A stretch of 64,000 nucleotides of DNA from Daphnia carinata (taxonomy: Eukaryota > Arthropoda > Branchiopoda > Diplostraca > Daphniidae): assembly GCF_022539665.2 (NCBI RefSeq), contig NC_081337.1, forward strand, positions 10,082,679-10,146,678. Reading direction: 5' to 3'. The notes beneath the pieces are model-generated. The model did not search any database, was not told the origin of the DNA, and worked only from the letters and a program-made list of their open reading frames with translations. The translations under genes were made by a program, and so were the position numbers. Shown in pieces: positions 21,117-34,200 of this stretch. The first letter of the stretch is position 1, and each line of letters begins with the position of its first letter.

Positions 21117-22262
21117 TTTGATAACTTGGGTAACGAGAATTCACGGAAATCGAAAAAAAACGGCGAAATGCACGTGCAGAGTCTTCGCCGAAATGTGGTA
21201 AGCAGACGAATCCTCTTACGCATTCGCCATCTGGGGGAAGAATATTTCCCTTCGTCGTGAAACTACCGATTTCATTGAACTGAAACTGACTAGTGGAGAT
21301 GAACTTTTCATCTTGTGGGCACCAAGGATAAACATTTTCGTTATTGATTTCACAAAAGCTTGCTTAATGAATCAGAAACCAGTTCAAACCTAAGCGCAAA
21401 ATAGAGCTAAAAATGTTAAAATATCATGGCGTGCAACTAGTATCGTTTTCTAACCTTATTCAAATATCTGTATACCTTTCTAATTTTCGCCATTTGTTTG
21501 TATTTCTATATTTATAATAATTTCGTTGTGTATTTTCTTATTTTGTAGCATATCGAACATTGGATACTATGCAGCTACCTAGTGTTTGGCTTTATCCTAT
21601 AGAGTTAGGAAAGGAACACTTTTTTTTCAAGACGTTTTCACGGGTGCAAAATGATGCGACCGTTCGTGGGGTTCAAAGATGCGTAACATCGGCGTAAATT
21701 GCAAGACGTCATTAAACGAAATGTATTATCTTCCTTACACACATTAGACTCTTTCAATGAGGATTTATGAACGTAAGCTGACAAGAACAAAGCAGTTATA
21801 GACAGCCGTCGTTGGTAAATGACGTGGATCTGATTTTTGAAACATACAATTTCAAAGTCTCGGTGGGGGGTGTGGGGAATGATATTCCAAATTTAGCAAC
21901 ACACTACGTGTGTGTTAACTCATACAATTGAATAAAAAATAATAGAAACAAAAAGGCTAATTGCAGTAGAAATGATATATTTTGTTAGAAAAAGATAAAA
22001 AGAAACTGAACGCAAGAACAGAATGAATGAATAAATCAGAAGCATTATCATCTGAGACGGGAAGAATAACAGCAAACGATCCACGACGGCTTATAAGCAA
22101 ATGTAAATAAACTTGTAATCAAGCAGCTCAAAAGAATTTGATTATATTTCCATGGAGATGTAGTGACTGATGAGGCGTCAATGATAGACCGTTCTATGCA
22201 ACAGAACGGGACGAGGTGTCACAAGTTAAGAATGACAACCTTGGAATTGTGTTAGCTGTCCG
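21117..22262. other. Intergenic: PTCD2 5' flank and ADAMTS 3' UTR
   Basis: About 1.1 kb between two minus-strand genes. The right part should be 3' UTR of the protease gene and the left part the PTCD2 promoter. No poly(A) signal, repeat or RNA gene is clear. Confidence 0.5.
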
Positions 22263-25200
22263 TTAATGAGACTGCTGTGTGCTGGTGTACTTCCGGCAGG
22301 TACGGCAACATTTGCTGACTTTGAAGTAGTAAATCCCGCACATGTGTTTCAACGAAGCGCACAGCTTCGAGTCCAACTTGTCTTGACAAGCTCGTTGTCG
22401 CTCTAATTAAACGATAAAAGGCTCAATTAGGGAACAACACATTTCCATAAAAAGTTTTGATCCCAACCTTTAACTTCATTCTGTATACTGTGCTGACTAT
22501 GGTGAGAGCGTGAGCAAGGATCATTGGCGCATCGCTGCCTCTGTCGTGGCTTTTCGAGTGCATCGCAACCTTCAGTCGGTGACGAAGTGCGTCGATCCAT
22601 GCATTGGGCCGCACGGAACTGGTGACCTCCCCCACACGTGGCACTGCAAATACTCCACGGCCCTTGAAAAGGCAAAAAAAACGTTATCCTTAGCTGTTGC
22701 TAATTTTGGGCCTTGTAGAATACTAGAATTGTATAGAAACGAATCTTTAACTTTTGCATTCATCTTTACCTGGGACCCAATCTATACAAGGTCGTTCCGT
22801 GCAATTCATCGATTCGTTTGGCCTCGAATCCGGATTACACATGTCTTGCTCTGGGCATCTAACGTCTCGCTTTTTTACTCCCGATCCGCACGTAGAAGAA
22901 CAGGGCGTCCACGGAGTCAGGACCCACTCCATGCAAGGATTCTGGCGATGGAAAACAAAATTAATGAAATTACTTACCCTGCATCCTGTAAGTGGTTTGG
23001 TGGGTCCTACCTCATTGCAAGATTCAACATCGTCAGGTTTGAAGTCAGTACATAGTGCGTCGTCTACTAATGTCGACGTAGTCGTCTCGTAGCAACTGAC
23101 ATCGCGTACTCGGGTTCCACCATCGCATCGCACGGAACACTGATTAAATAAATTGGAGTATTACTTTCCATTGACTTCCAATACTAATGCAGCCATTATT
23201 ATTAACATTACCCTAGTCCACAGTCCAATTTTCCACTTGAACGTCGGTTTAATTTTGGACACGTCAATTGAACTTTTTGAATCGTTGGGCTGATCCGATT
23301 GCATCTGAATTTTGGCTAAGAACAGAGCAGCATCATCGCCTATGTGTATCGACATTTTCCTGTAGCTATGGCCCAGATAGGCTTCATCGGCTAGTTCGAC
23401 ATCATTGGTGTCTAGTTCTGGCCTTGCCGACGCCAGGGGATTAGCCGTGACGACCTGCATCTCCATTATTTTCAGGTTCTCTGGCAGGACCTTATCTTCG
23501 ACGTAGAAATCTGGCCGGCGGTCATTGTTGGCCCCAACGGTACTCGGTACAGCCGAAGGGATGAGAAGGTTCAGTATTTCATTATTAAATTCTGGTTCAA
23601 TCAGATGGGGGCTTGCGGTCTGTGGATTGCTGGTCGTGTTAACATCTGTGCTGTTAAAGATGTCGCCGTTCATTTCGGCGTTAAGGCAGAGTCCGCGACA
23701 TTTCTGAATAGATTCCGGCTCGAGTTGATCGCGGCATTTCAAACCGCCATCGCAAGACACTCGCCGGAATTGAACCCCATCGCCGCAAGAGGACGAACAC
23801 TGTATACAGATATCCGAAATTAATAAAACATGCGCGCAATGAAAATAAATTAGGTAAATCAAACCAGACCTCAGACCAGGTTCCAACTGTCCAATTTCCG
23901 CAAACAATATTACCGCATTGGCGTTCTTCCGCTGGCTTCAGAGCCGGTATGCAAGCTCCACCTACTACGCTGCAACGTACTTCCCTTCTCTGCACGTCGC
24001 AGGGATCTTCGTTGCACTGTTAGCAAAAAATATATCATTATAAATATGTTCGGGTGTGTACCTATGAGATATTAGATTAATCAATACCTTGGACCAAATG
24101 CCCGTCTCCCAGCTCGCTTCACCTGGGCACGGTGCTAAAGGTTCACAAACATCTTCCTCAGTCGGCCTATCAGTAATGGGGCAATCAGCGTCATGCAAAG
24201 CCATTTGCTCGTCGTCGGAAAGAGAACGAACACAAATGACAGTACGCCTTCTCAACCCACGTCCTTTGCCGCATGTAATTGAACAATGTTGCCAAGGACC
24301 CACCCACCACCTAGATGAAAACGAATAACATAATTATTGATCGTGTCGAGTTGCACATCTAGTTCACAATAGCTATGTAAATATTATTGGAACTTTTCCA
24401 GTTTTTAACTGTTAAAAACTATAGAGAGAGTTAATTAATTAATAATCATGTTCCAGGGACGTGCTAAACCCCTACAACGTGACTAGATTTTCGTACGAGT
24501 CGAAGTTACTCGTTGCGTGACATCATTTCCCTGTTAATTAGTTCGTTACGAAGTTCATGAAAAAAACCATACCTAGGCGGACAGGACTGTTTGTTGCAGG
24601 CCCGCGATTTCTCTTCGGGCTTTTCCAGCGCGGCGCAGTAGGTCTCCTCGACCAGACCGGCTTCCTTCTCCATGCATTTCGGTTGAGACACCTGAGAAAT
24701 TGTATAGAAAGAATACAAGGGATAAAATGACAACTTACGATGGGATACTTTGATTTTCGTTTCGTTCCACCTGTGTTCCACCGCCGCAGGTGGCGGTACA
24801 GACAGACCAGTCCATGTACTCCCAACGGAATTCGGGCGTCCGTGTAATGTTCTCGTTAGCAACCGTGTACTCGTAACTCACTCCGGCGTTGGTGGCTCGG
24901 AAAAGAGCTTCAAATGTGAAAAGGAACAACTGTAATTTTACGCACGGACCGTATGCGAGGCATAAACGAAAGACTCACCAAGAATCGCAGGTCTTCCAGC
25001 GATGGTCCGGGTATATGGACCTCTTCCAGCTCGCCTTCCCGTCGGTAATAAATGAGCGTAAATCCAGCTCGATATTCGCCCGACCATTGGACCGTCCTAT
25101 CGGATATCGAATGAAATGACATAAACATTAGAGAGGAAACAATTAGTATTCAACCCGTGGTGTTCACACTTACCATTGGCCGTTGAGGTAGTATTCGTTG

Positions 25201-28200
25201 GTCTCTACCGACTGGATGGCGATATAGTTGGCTGCTTCATCGACCTCCGCAAGACGAATGTTGCGGGCTCCCTTGGGTATGACGACCATCTCAACGTAAT
25301 CGACTCCATCGGGCTCTGTGTAGTTGCCGCGGATGGTGTTACACTGGGTGCCGTCTCCGTGGCAGACGCCGCAACGATCCTCCTGGGCCGTCGAGTCGAT
25401 ACCCCAGTCACAGGCGACTCGCTGTTCGATGTGAAAAGAGGTGAACAGAAAAATGTTGAAAAACAAAGAAAAAACGGGGAAAAACGAGGAATGAGATGTT
25501 GGAGTCGTTTCCCAATGGAATACAAAATTGTAGTTGCACGTACCCGACAAACGCCGTTGATGCACATATCGCGCGTGCCGGGATTGCAGGGCGTGCCGTC
25601 GACGACGCTGTCCGAAAGCATGACCGAAAAGAATTGGCCCTCGGGTTTGCAGTGCAATTGGCATGGAGCACCTAAGCGCAGAGAAACGAAGAATTATATC
25701 TGATGCGAACGTCTCAAAATCACCAAGGCTTCTCACTTTTGATCTGGACCGGCAGCCAAGTATGATTATCTCCTTTGTAAGGCGTCTGGTCGAAAGCGGA
25801 GCACTGAACGGCTCGATAACTGGGTCCGTCAGCCGGGCAAGGCTATAAAGCAGACATTGATCAAGTGAATTATATGCTTACTTAATTCCATGAATTTGTA
25901 GGACAAATGTGTAGATTTCAGAAAAACTAACATCCAAATTGCAGACGCGGTAACGCCGTCTTTCGCCAACGCAGTATTTGCCGCCATGAGCCGGCGCTGG
26001 ATTATCACACAGTCTAGCCGATGAAGCCAGACCGGCTCCACATGTACGAGTACAATCAGACCAAGGTCCCCATTCACCCCATTCACCGTCAATCAGCTGT
26101 GGTCTGTCTCCCATTTGGACGCACTGGCCGTTGCTGCACCACTGTAATCACACAAAATGTGGCATTCATGTATGAGATTTTTCTTTTTAACCACACAATG
26201 CAAGCTTTTCATTTGCCATGCGTTTTTCTGCTCAAAATACGGCGACAAAATCGTGAAATTTAAGACATTTTCAATGCGATGACGCGATTTCACGGAGTGG
26301 ACGTAATGAGATCATGTGGGCGGAGGGCTTTAACCAACTCTGAGCAACTCCGCTTTCCTTTCTTCCGGCTGGGTCGTCACCCACATTAAACAAGACTCGG
26401 GTTCTTATTAGATTAATGTCTCATATCTCAAAGCCAGTGACAGAAATGAGCTCCGACAAGCCGCTGGCCGAATAAAATGTTTGGGAAAATCCCAATAGGG
26501 GAAACAAGTAAATAAAGGACGAGAGAAGGAAACAGTGACCAGAGGGTGGATGGTAGGAAATGAAAAACAAACGCGTATCTTTTCCGTGTGTCGTAAACAG
26601 AAATTAAACATGAGCCGCGTTGTGATAGCCCACCCGGAACATGAACCATGACTTTTGAGCTCGCACTCCTTCGCTTCTTTATATTGCCACAAATGAAAAC
26701 CCTCTACGTCTCCACCATGTCGCATTGGGTGATAAACTGATGGTTGTAGTTAATAAGATCGTTGCTTTTACCCCAACACCCATATTTGAAAAACAGTAAA
26801 AAAAAAAAACATAAACTGTTTCAGCTATGTTAATCATCGTGACTCGAAAAATGATAAAGAACAGTTTTCATACTTTGTGTTTAGCACACGATGTTCCGGG
26901 AGCAGCTGGTTCTAGTCTGGTCACACACCGATTGTCTGGTAGCTTGCACCAAAGCGTCTGGCATACCTGGCATAATTTGATTTACTAATTAGTTTTCCTA
27001 AGTAATTATTCCCTTTTTTCTTTTCTCTTTCCCCATCGTTAACCTCATCCATTCCAGCGCAGTGCATGGCTTCAGGACCGTATTGGAGTCGGCATTGGTG
27101 ATCGACGTTGTACATGGCTCCGGGCGGGAGTTCCGGGTAGTGGAACTCGTGATCGGACGGGGGATCTTCCAGACAGCTTCCCCAGTTTCGGTCAAGGAAT
27201 CTGGTGATGTCCTTGCGAGAGCAGTTGGACCAAACGATCGGCCCTGCGTCCGAACTGAGCTGAGGAGACATGACATGTTGATCACCCGACAAAGGCTCGC
27301 AGCCATTGGTGGGTCCATCATGGTTGGCTCCAAAGCTAAAATATTCACGTACGTGTCATGTAAAAACATCGCCAAAACAAACAGCAATAAAGAAACAAGA
27401 AAAAATGTTTAAAAAAAAGTCATAAAAAGCCATTCACAAATAAAAAGACGACTGACTTGTGTCCAAGTTCGTGAGCCACAGTGTAAGCCAAAGACAAGCC
27501 CGTGTCCTCATTGACGCTGCACGACCGGTAGGATTGACACATACCGGCTACTTCGGCCAGACCTGAAATGGAAGATAAGATCATCAAGCGTCGCATTCAA
27601 TTTGCATTCGAGATTTTCGAGTGCGTTTTTTTATTATTATTCGCCAAAAGAAACTCGTTTTGAGAATGGACAAACGACAGGAATTAAATAATAAATACCC
27701 AAAGTGCTGCACGGTTCGTTGACGCGAGTGCAAATGTTGTACCTGCCGAATATAAAAGAAAAATCCAAATGTGAAAATGCAAAGTAGCAACGCGCAGACA
27801 GTGTAAGATATAGCGAAAAGCGCTATATCAAAATAATACGATCCAACAGACCAGAACATGTGGAAAATTCTAAGAAGAAAAAGGCGGCAAACCTAGTAAG
27901 AAGAATGGCCACATCGTGGTGGTTGGGATGATCATCTGTTTCGGGGTTGATGGTTGCCTGCCACTTGCAAAAGCTCTTGAGCGTGTTGTCGGCGTGATGG
28001 CTGATGTCGAGGCCATCCTATGACACAATGCCCCAGTATCATAAAAAGAAAAAGAGAGAAAACATGCGATACAATATAGTACATCATAATGAACAGCAGA
28101 ATCAACAGTATCCATCACCGTCGGTGTAATACGTAGAAAAGTTAACGACATCTATCCATTTCTTCACGACTAGCAAATAAACAAGTGCGTGTATACACAG

Positions 28201-31200
28201 TCTACATGATAGGTGGCGGTCGTTCGTGACAACAGCAGTACTCGGTAACGGCCCAAAAGAAATGCTTTTTGCAACAATAAATATAATATCCAGTCGCAAT
28301 AATACGGCAAGGAAATGGCACACTAGTAGACTGCTGTTGTTATACTGTCCGTACTAAAATAGCAAGTAGATATTTCTGCCATTGTTCATTGTAATGTTTG
28401 CAAAGACATAACCAACGGCCGTGTATTTTCGTTGGCTCGTATATATTGTTTTCCCCTTGTACGTCTACCCCATTATTTTTATTTTTGGCTTACCTCCAAC
28501 GATTCGTTCTCGAGTAACATGAGACGGACCATGACGATATTGATGGCGTTGCCGATGCTGGCGTCGCGGTACAGCGCCGAAACCTGTCCAATTGTTTTGC
28601 ACAATTTCCAATAGGTTATAACAATAACATAATGCAACACAATGTACAAGATTTAGGACCTCGTATGCATATAAGGTATTGTTTGTTTTTAATAGATTCT
28701 AAACTACCAGGAGAACATGTTGCCATTATTCGTTCGTTGATAAAAAAAAGCCTCTTCCCCCACTACAACCAGAGCCTTTTTTATGTAACCTACAAACGAA
28801 GCAACTCGAGAAGACGGAATTTTCAATCTCATGTTCATTTGGAGAGATCGCCAACTGGACACGGAATGTTGGCATTTGCATACCAGAAAAATGCAGGCAG
28901 CGTAAGAGGCGTGCATTCGTAATGCGTGCCCAGGAAAACGCGTACAAACTCCTAATCGTGGAATAAAACATTAGGCATCCATCACTACTAGACTACTTGC
29001 GCCGGATAGCGTCCGAATCAAATTTTCGAAATAAAACAGAAAATCCACTGCCAGCGGAATACTAGCAATCGTTTAAGAAGCGTTGCGCATTCATCAGCAT
29101 TAATCAAGTCGCCAGCAAATCAGGCAAAACGTTTCTGAAGTGTCTGTGATACGGGTAACTTCAAACAGTTGACGCCATCACAATCGACTAACTGACAGCG
29201 TCTAGTGGAAGATCAAAGGCCGCGGATTCAGACAGGCGCACCACCGTACTTACGATGCCTGCAAATGATGCCCGATTGGAGAGTAAGTTAGCCCACAGGA
29301 GGGAAGTGTGCGGTGGAAAGCAAAAAAAAAAAAAATCGTTCAGCTGTGACTATGTGGGAAGACCCGAGATCTGACGGGCAGCTCCTCACGCATTCCTGTC
29401 ACCTTCCAGCGTCAAACAAAAAATGATCAAAGCAAAGCGGCAAAGTGGAAAGTTTTCGCCAGAGATCCACAAGAACTCCATTAACGCTTTAGAATTGAGA
29501 TGGACAGCACTGTAAAGAGTCCATTAGCTTGCTACTCGGCCAGATAACTGAAAGTCCGGGGGGTCGGTAAAATAAAAACAAACGATCCCATTTTTTTTTT
29601 GTTTCGTTTTTGGACGATAAAAGGTTTTGTGTTTTAGGAAAGTGGCGATCCTGAGAGGACAACAATACGTACCATGTTCATGACGGTGAGAATGTAGGTC
29701 TCGATGTCTTCGTTGCTGTAGAATTCGGTCATCTTCTGGTCGGCAACGACCAGGGTCTCGACGTTGCGCTCCAAGCTGACGGATCGCTTGCGGATGGCGT
29801 GGTGACCTCTTTCCTTCGGCTCCGCTTGGCTTTCCTGCCACTTTTCACGCTGGCGAAATGCCAATTCGATGGACTCTGCTCAACCAAAACGGTAAAAAAA
29901 AACACAAATAAAAAAAGAAATGTTGTGTGTTTGCATTCTAAAGTACAGTGATTCAAATGCAAGATAGTTAAACCTAAAAGAATAAAAATGTCCAACAAGG
30001 TGAGATGCATTGAAAATTAGGTTGCGATTTAACCGATTGATAGACGACCGGATGGCTAACAACGTTCACTATCTAAATTCGAAAATGGCTTTTCTCTTTT
30101 ATTGCAATGTAGTGCCATCATCATTAGAGATGAGACGGTGCAATCAGTATGTATAGTGCGCTATAGCCGGGCCTCCACTGAAAATTGCGGTTTCTGACTC
30201 ACTCACCAGAATGGCTCCAAGTTATCTTCATTTTCCTTTGGGTAGCACGATAACATTATATCATGCAGTCGTTAGAGAATAAGAAAGAACTAAATTTCAA
30301 GACGAGCAGAAACAAGCCGTCGGGCCGAAAGAGGAAAACAGCTGCGGCAGCTGGCCTTACCAACTTGGCAATCATCATCAAAGTTTCAAATTCAGACTTC
30401 CAACTTGCGTCCAGTGTGAATCGAAAATAGAAGAAGATCGTAACGATATATTACGATGCGGGTTATACTGCCCTACGCATACATACGGTATGATGGGCAA
30501 CAAACTCCGCAGGCTATTCGTTGAGCTATCGGCAATAACCGGGGCCCGGCCGGCTGTTGACGTTCGCAATAGCCCGGGCGACGATCGCACGCGATCGTCA
30601 AGAAAACTCTCACAGCATTCAGATCGTAAAAAAAAAAAAATTGAAAAGAAACAAGTCAAAATCAAATATTGTGGCGATATATCCTTCGCGCCCCGCTGGC
30701 GAATAAAAAAATAAACTAAGAATCCATTACCGACTTTGATTACGTCCACATTGAATGCAGTAGTGGATAGAACACCCAGGGCCAAATCTGTCATTCTATT
30801 GCGAAATTTACTAGTCCGAAATTATAGACACCATAATGTCTACGACAAGGGCAAAGCGCCATAAAAGGAAACTTAAAAATATGAGTGAAAGACAGACAAG
30901 ACACACCGTCATTGCCGCAAGTGCCGTGTCCGTCGTCGTCGTCCGTTTTCTCGTCTGCTGCGTTCAGGGCCGATCTCTTGTAAATTAAGTGCGGATGCTC
31001 TCGTTGGTGCTGTCCAAATCGGTGGTCCGCATCATCAGCGCTGGCATTGGGATGTCCTTTGATCGGTTCGATCATGTACTCTTCCCCGCCGATGGCAACA
31101 TAACCCGTCTGGCAATGTACAAAGTACAAAACATGAACAGAAGCAAGCAATTATAAAGACCACCATCATTTACTGAAATGAGTTTCATCCTCCTCTCTCC

Positions 31201-34200
31201 CACCCACTCCACAAAAGGGGGCGAAAGAATCTCGAGCGGAACAATCAGAAAGAAGGGAATTACGAATCCATTAAACTATAGCTAATGACTTGAGCTTATT
31301 GCCAACTTCTTTTGTCTCAATTATTATATAGCTGCAGAGCCCAGTCGAGTTCCTGTCCAGCATACGGCCCACACACAATTATCCTAAGATCTGAAACAGT
31401 TAAAAGACAATTACGGAAGCCATAACTAAAATGCTTAAAGCCCCAAGTAGGAAGATTGAGTTGGACATTTTATTTTCAGGATATTGTTGTAACGCGTCGT
31501 CCTCATTTACGTGCTGCACCTTTTTTGTTCTTTCATTTTGTCCGTGTTATTTCGCAGCCAATTTCATTTTTTGTTTAAGGCAGCACGCAATCAACTCGAT
31601 TAACTCAATTCCACGTACCGCGCAGCAGACCTCTGATCGTATTATTCTTTTCCACCAGCCTCGGTCCACGTCCCCCGGCCAGCACGGCCAGCGCACAGGC
31701 AATGTCTCATTTTCAATTTCTCTTACGCCCCACGACAAGTTTTTCTTGGCCTTACGTTTCGTTTTGGGGGCTTTGACTGCCTTCCCTTATTTCCCTTGTT
31801 GATATTCGTCGCTCGTTTTAACGTGGCATTCTCTGCCTGTTTACGTGACAAAAGTTAAAGTCAAGCGCAAACATACAAACTCACGTCCCACAGTTGTTGG
31901 ATATCGTCTTGTATGTGAGACATTTACGTTTTTTTTTTCTTAATGTGACGATGCCAACTGAACTCCGGGAGGATAGAAAAGCGATTTGTTGTTGCCTTCT
32001 CTCTTTTTTTTTCTTCTCTATTATTGCCCTATACGTTACGGTTCCCGCAATTGATTATCCCGTCACACAACGACATTCTACAAGGATTCCAGCCTCGGTC
32101 AAAACTCTAATTTGATTTTACTGCCGTTTCAAAGCCCGCATCGGGTTACATCGGATCGATTCCGTACGTGATATATTCTATGTCTATGGCTAACGAATTC
32201 TTCTGATGTTGTTCCTCTCGCGTCTAATAGAAAAAAACACACTAAAAAAAAAAACGTTGTGTTTTTTTCTTATTAGGGCAAAAACAAGCAAATTTCTCAT
32301 TTCTGAAATACGATGCGAAAGATCTAGAAGGAAAAAAGAAATTTGAAAGAAAAACACGTAAACTAAAAAAATAACAAGTCCATGTTTGTTGTGTTTCTAT
32401 CCTCGAAAAGGAAAAACTACTGGAGCAGTCTGCCCATTTTAGCGAAAACTTTATGTAAAACGGTTCAAACTTGAACAAGCGACGAGAAAAAAAAAATGAT
32501 GCGAAAACGGGGAGTGAGGGAAAACGATTGTCTGAGAAAAAGAAAGTCCCGACACAAAACATGACGGAAACAAACGAAACAAGTCAGAGGGTTTTCAGTT
32601 TCGTTCGCCAAAATTTTTCGACGACCTTCAACTGTCCGCGCCACTCTTGATCGTTTATGATGTCCATCAACAGTTGCGCATTCACAGGTGATACCTATGG
32701 CAGATGGAATAGCAGTTGCTTTAGCCCAGGGATTTAAATAAAAAACAGAATAAGGCCGCGTGATTACGTACTGCCCCAAACCGAGCGTTAGTTGTGTTCT
32801 GGCCTTTTTGATTGATTTATTTATTTTTTGTTTTGTTAAGGCTCAAAGTTGAATTCAAACTATAGAAACAGCGAGCGTACATGAATAAAAGAAAAAAACG
32901 GACAGAAACCACGCCGGCAAATATTTTTTTATGTCTAATGGACGCTAAAAAAATAGTAATAAATAAATCAGATAAAATAAAAGGCCAAGTGTAGAACTGT
33001 GTAGAAGTCCGAGAGAAATCAAACTCAGCAGGTATATTATTGCGATGCCGCCCGCCTGCGCTGCGGACTGCATCGCAATGAGCCGCTTAGTCACGTTACG
33101 GCGGCGACGAAAAGATTTCGTTCCGCTCTCAAAAGTTCTTCGAAGAAGAAGAAGAAGAAGAAGAAAAAAAAAAAGGGTAAAATAAGATAGAAGAAGAAAT
33201 CACGATCACGACACGGGAACTTTTCCTTCGTCGGTGCATTCACTCCGTCTCGCTCGGCTGGTGGTTTACGTTCCCATGGAGACGCAATCAAGCATCCACA
33301 CATATGCTGCCTATGGCCGAGAGGTTCCCCTTTTCGCACGTGCAAGGTTTGCCGTTTCTCAACCGCGAATTGGGGAAAAAATAAACGGCAAAACAAACAT
33401 CTACGCACCTGTTTGTTTAAACACGACGAGTCAAATAAATTTGGCCACTGTTGCAAAAGAGAGATTCGCGTATAATCACCGGAGTTATCGCAGTCGCCTC
33501 AAAGGCGATGGTCTTGTTTCTTTGGCCCATGGCAGAAGCCATTATTCTCTCGCAAAGTGATCCGACTATTAACTGGGCAAAGCTCGACTAGCTTTCTCGG
33601 CAGGATTAAATGCACAGACAACAACGCTGGGCGATGCATCTCATTGCGATCGATATGGTTGGGGGGAAAAAAAAGTGAACACAAAGAACGTTTAATAGAT
33701 GCACGGTGACTAAAAGGCATCAACGTCGGACGCAGATTAAACAAAAACCCCAGAGTGATTTCTCTTTTTTCTTTTTTTTTTCAAATAAAAAAACCAACAA
33801 CATTCAATCTACCTCTTCTTTTTTGTGGACCGCGGCGATCGTCTGTGCGAAGCGCGTCTAGGCTAAGCCTATAAAGTAAAGGTTTATCCTTGTCTCTTTT
33901 CTTTACTCTTCGAGTCAGTTCACGGGGGTCTTTCTGAGACTCACTATGTCTTTTTTTTTTTCTTCCTTTTGTTTTGATTGTCTTCTACCTCCTCCGTCTC
34001 CTTGTCACGGGATAATACACGCAAACACACTAGGTTATGCAAGTAGCATGCAAATGAAGTCGAAGATGACGACAATAGGCGACGACTTTCCAACTCTTTT
34101 TTTTTTTAAGGGCACTATGTACAAATAAAAAAATAAAAGGACATGGGAAACGACGAAAGACAAAGAAAGATGAGGTAAATTCTTTAGAGGCCCATTTTCA

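Noticed and set aside
30731-30790. Possible extra ADAMTS exon (open frame on minus strand)
   Set aside because: The exons at 30907 and 29875 already join in phase across the prodomain, and adding this one breaks the frame.
31431-31802. 123-codon plus-strand open frame in ADAMTS intron 2
   Set aside because: Cys/Phe/Ser-rich without a domain; consistent with chance in pyrimidine-rich intron sequence.
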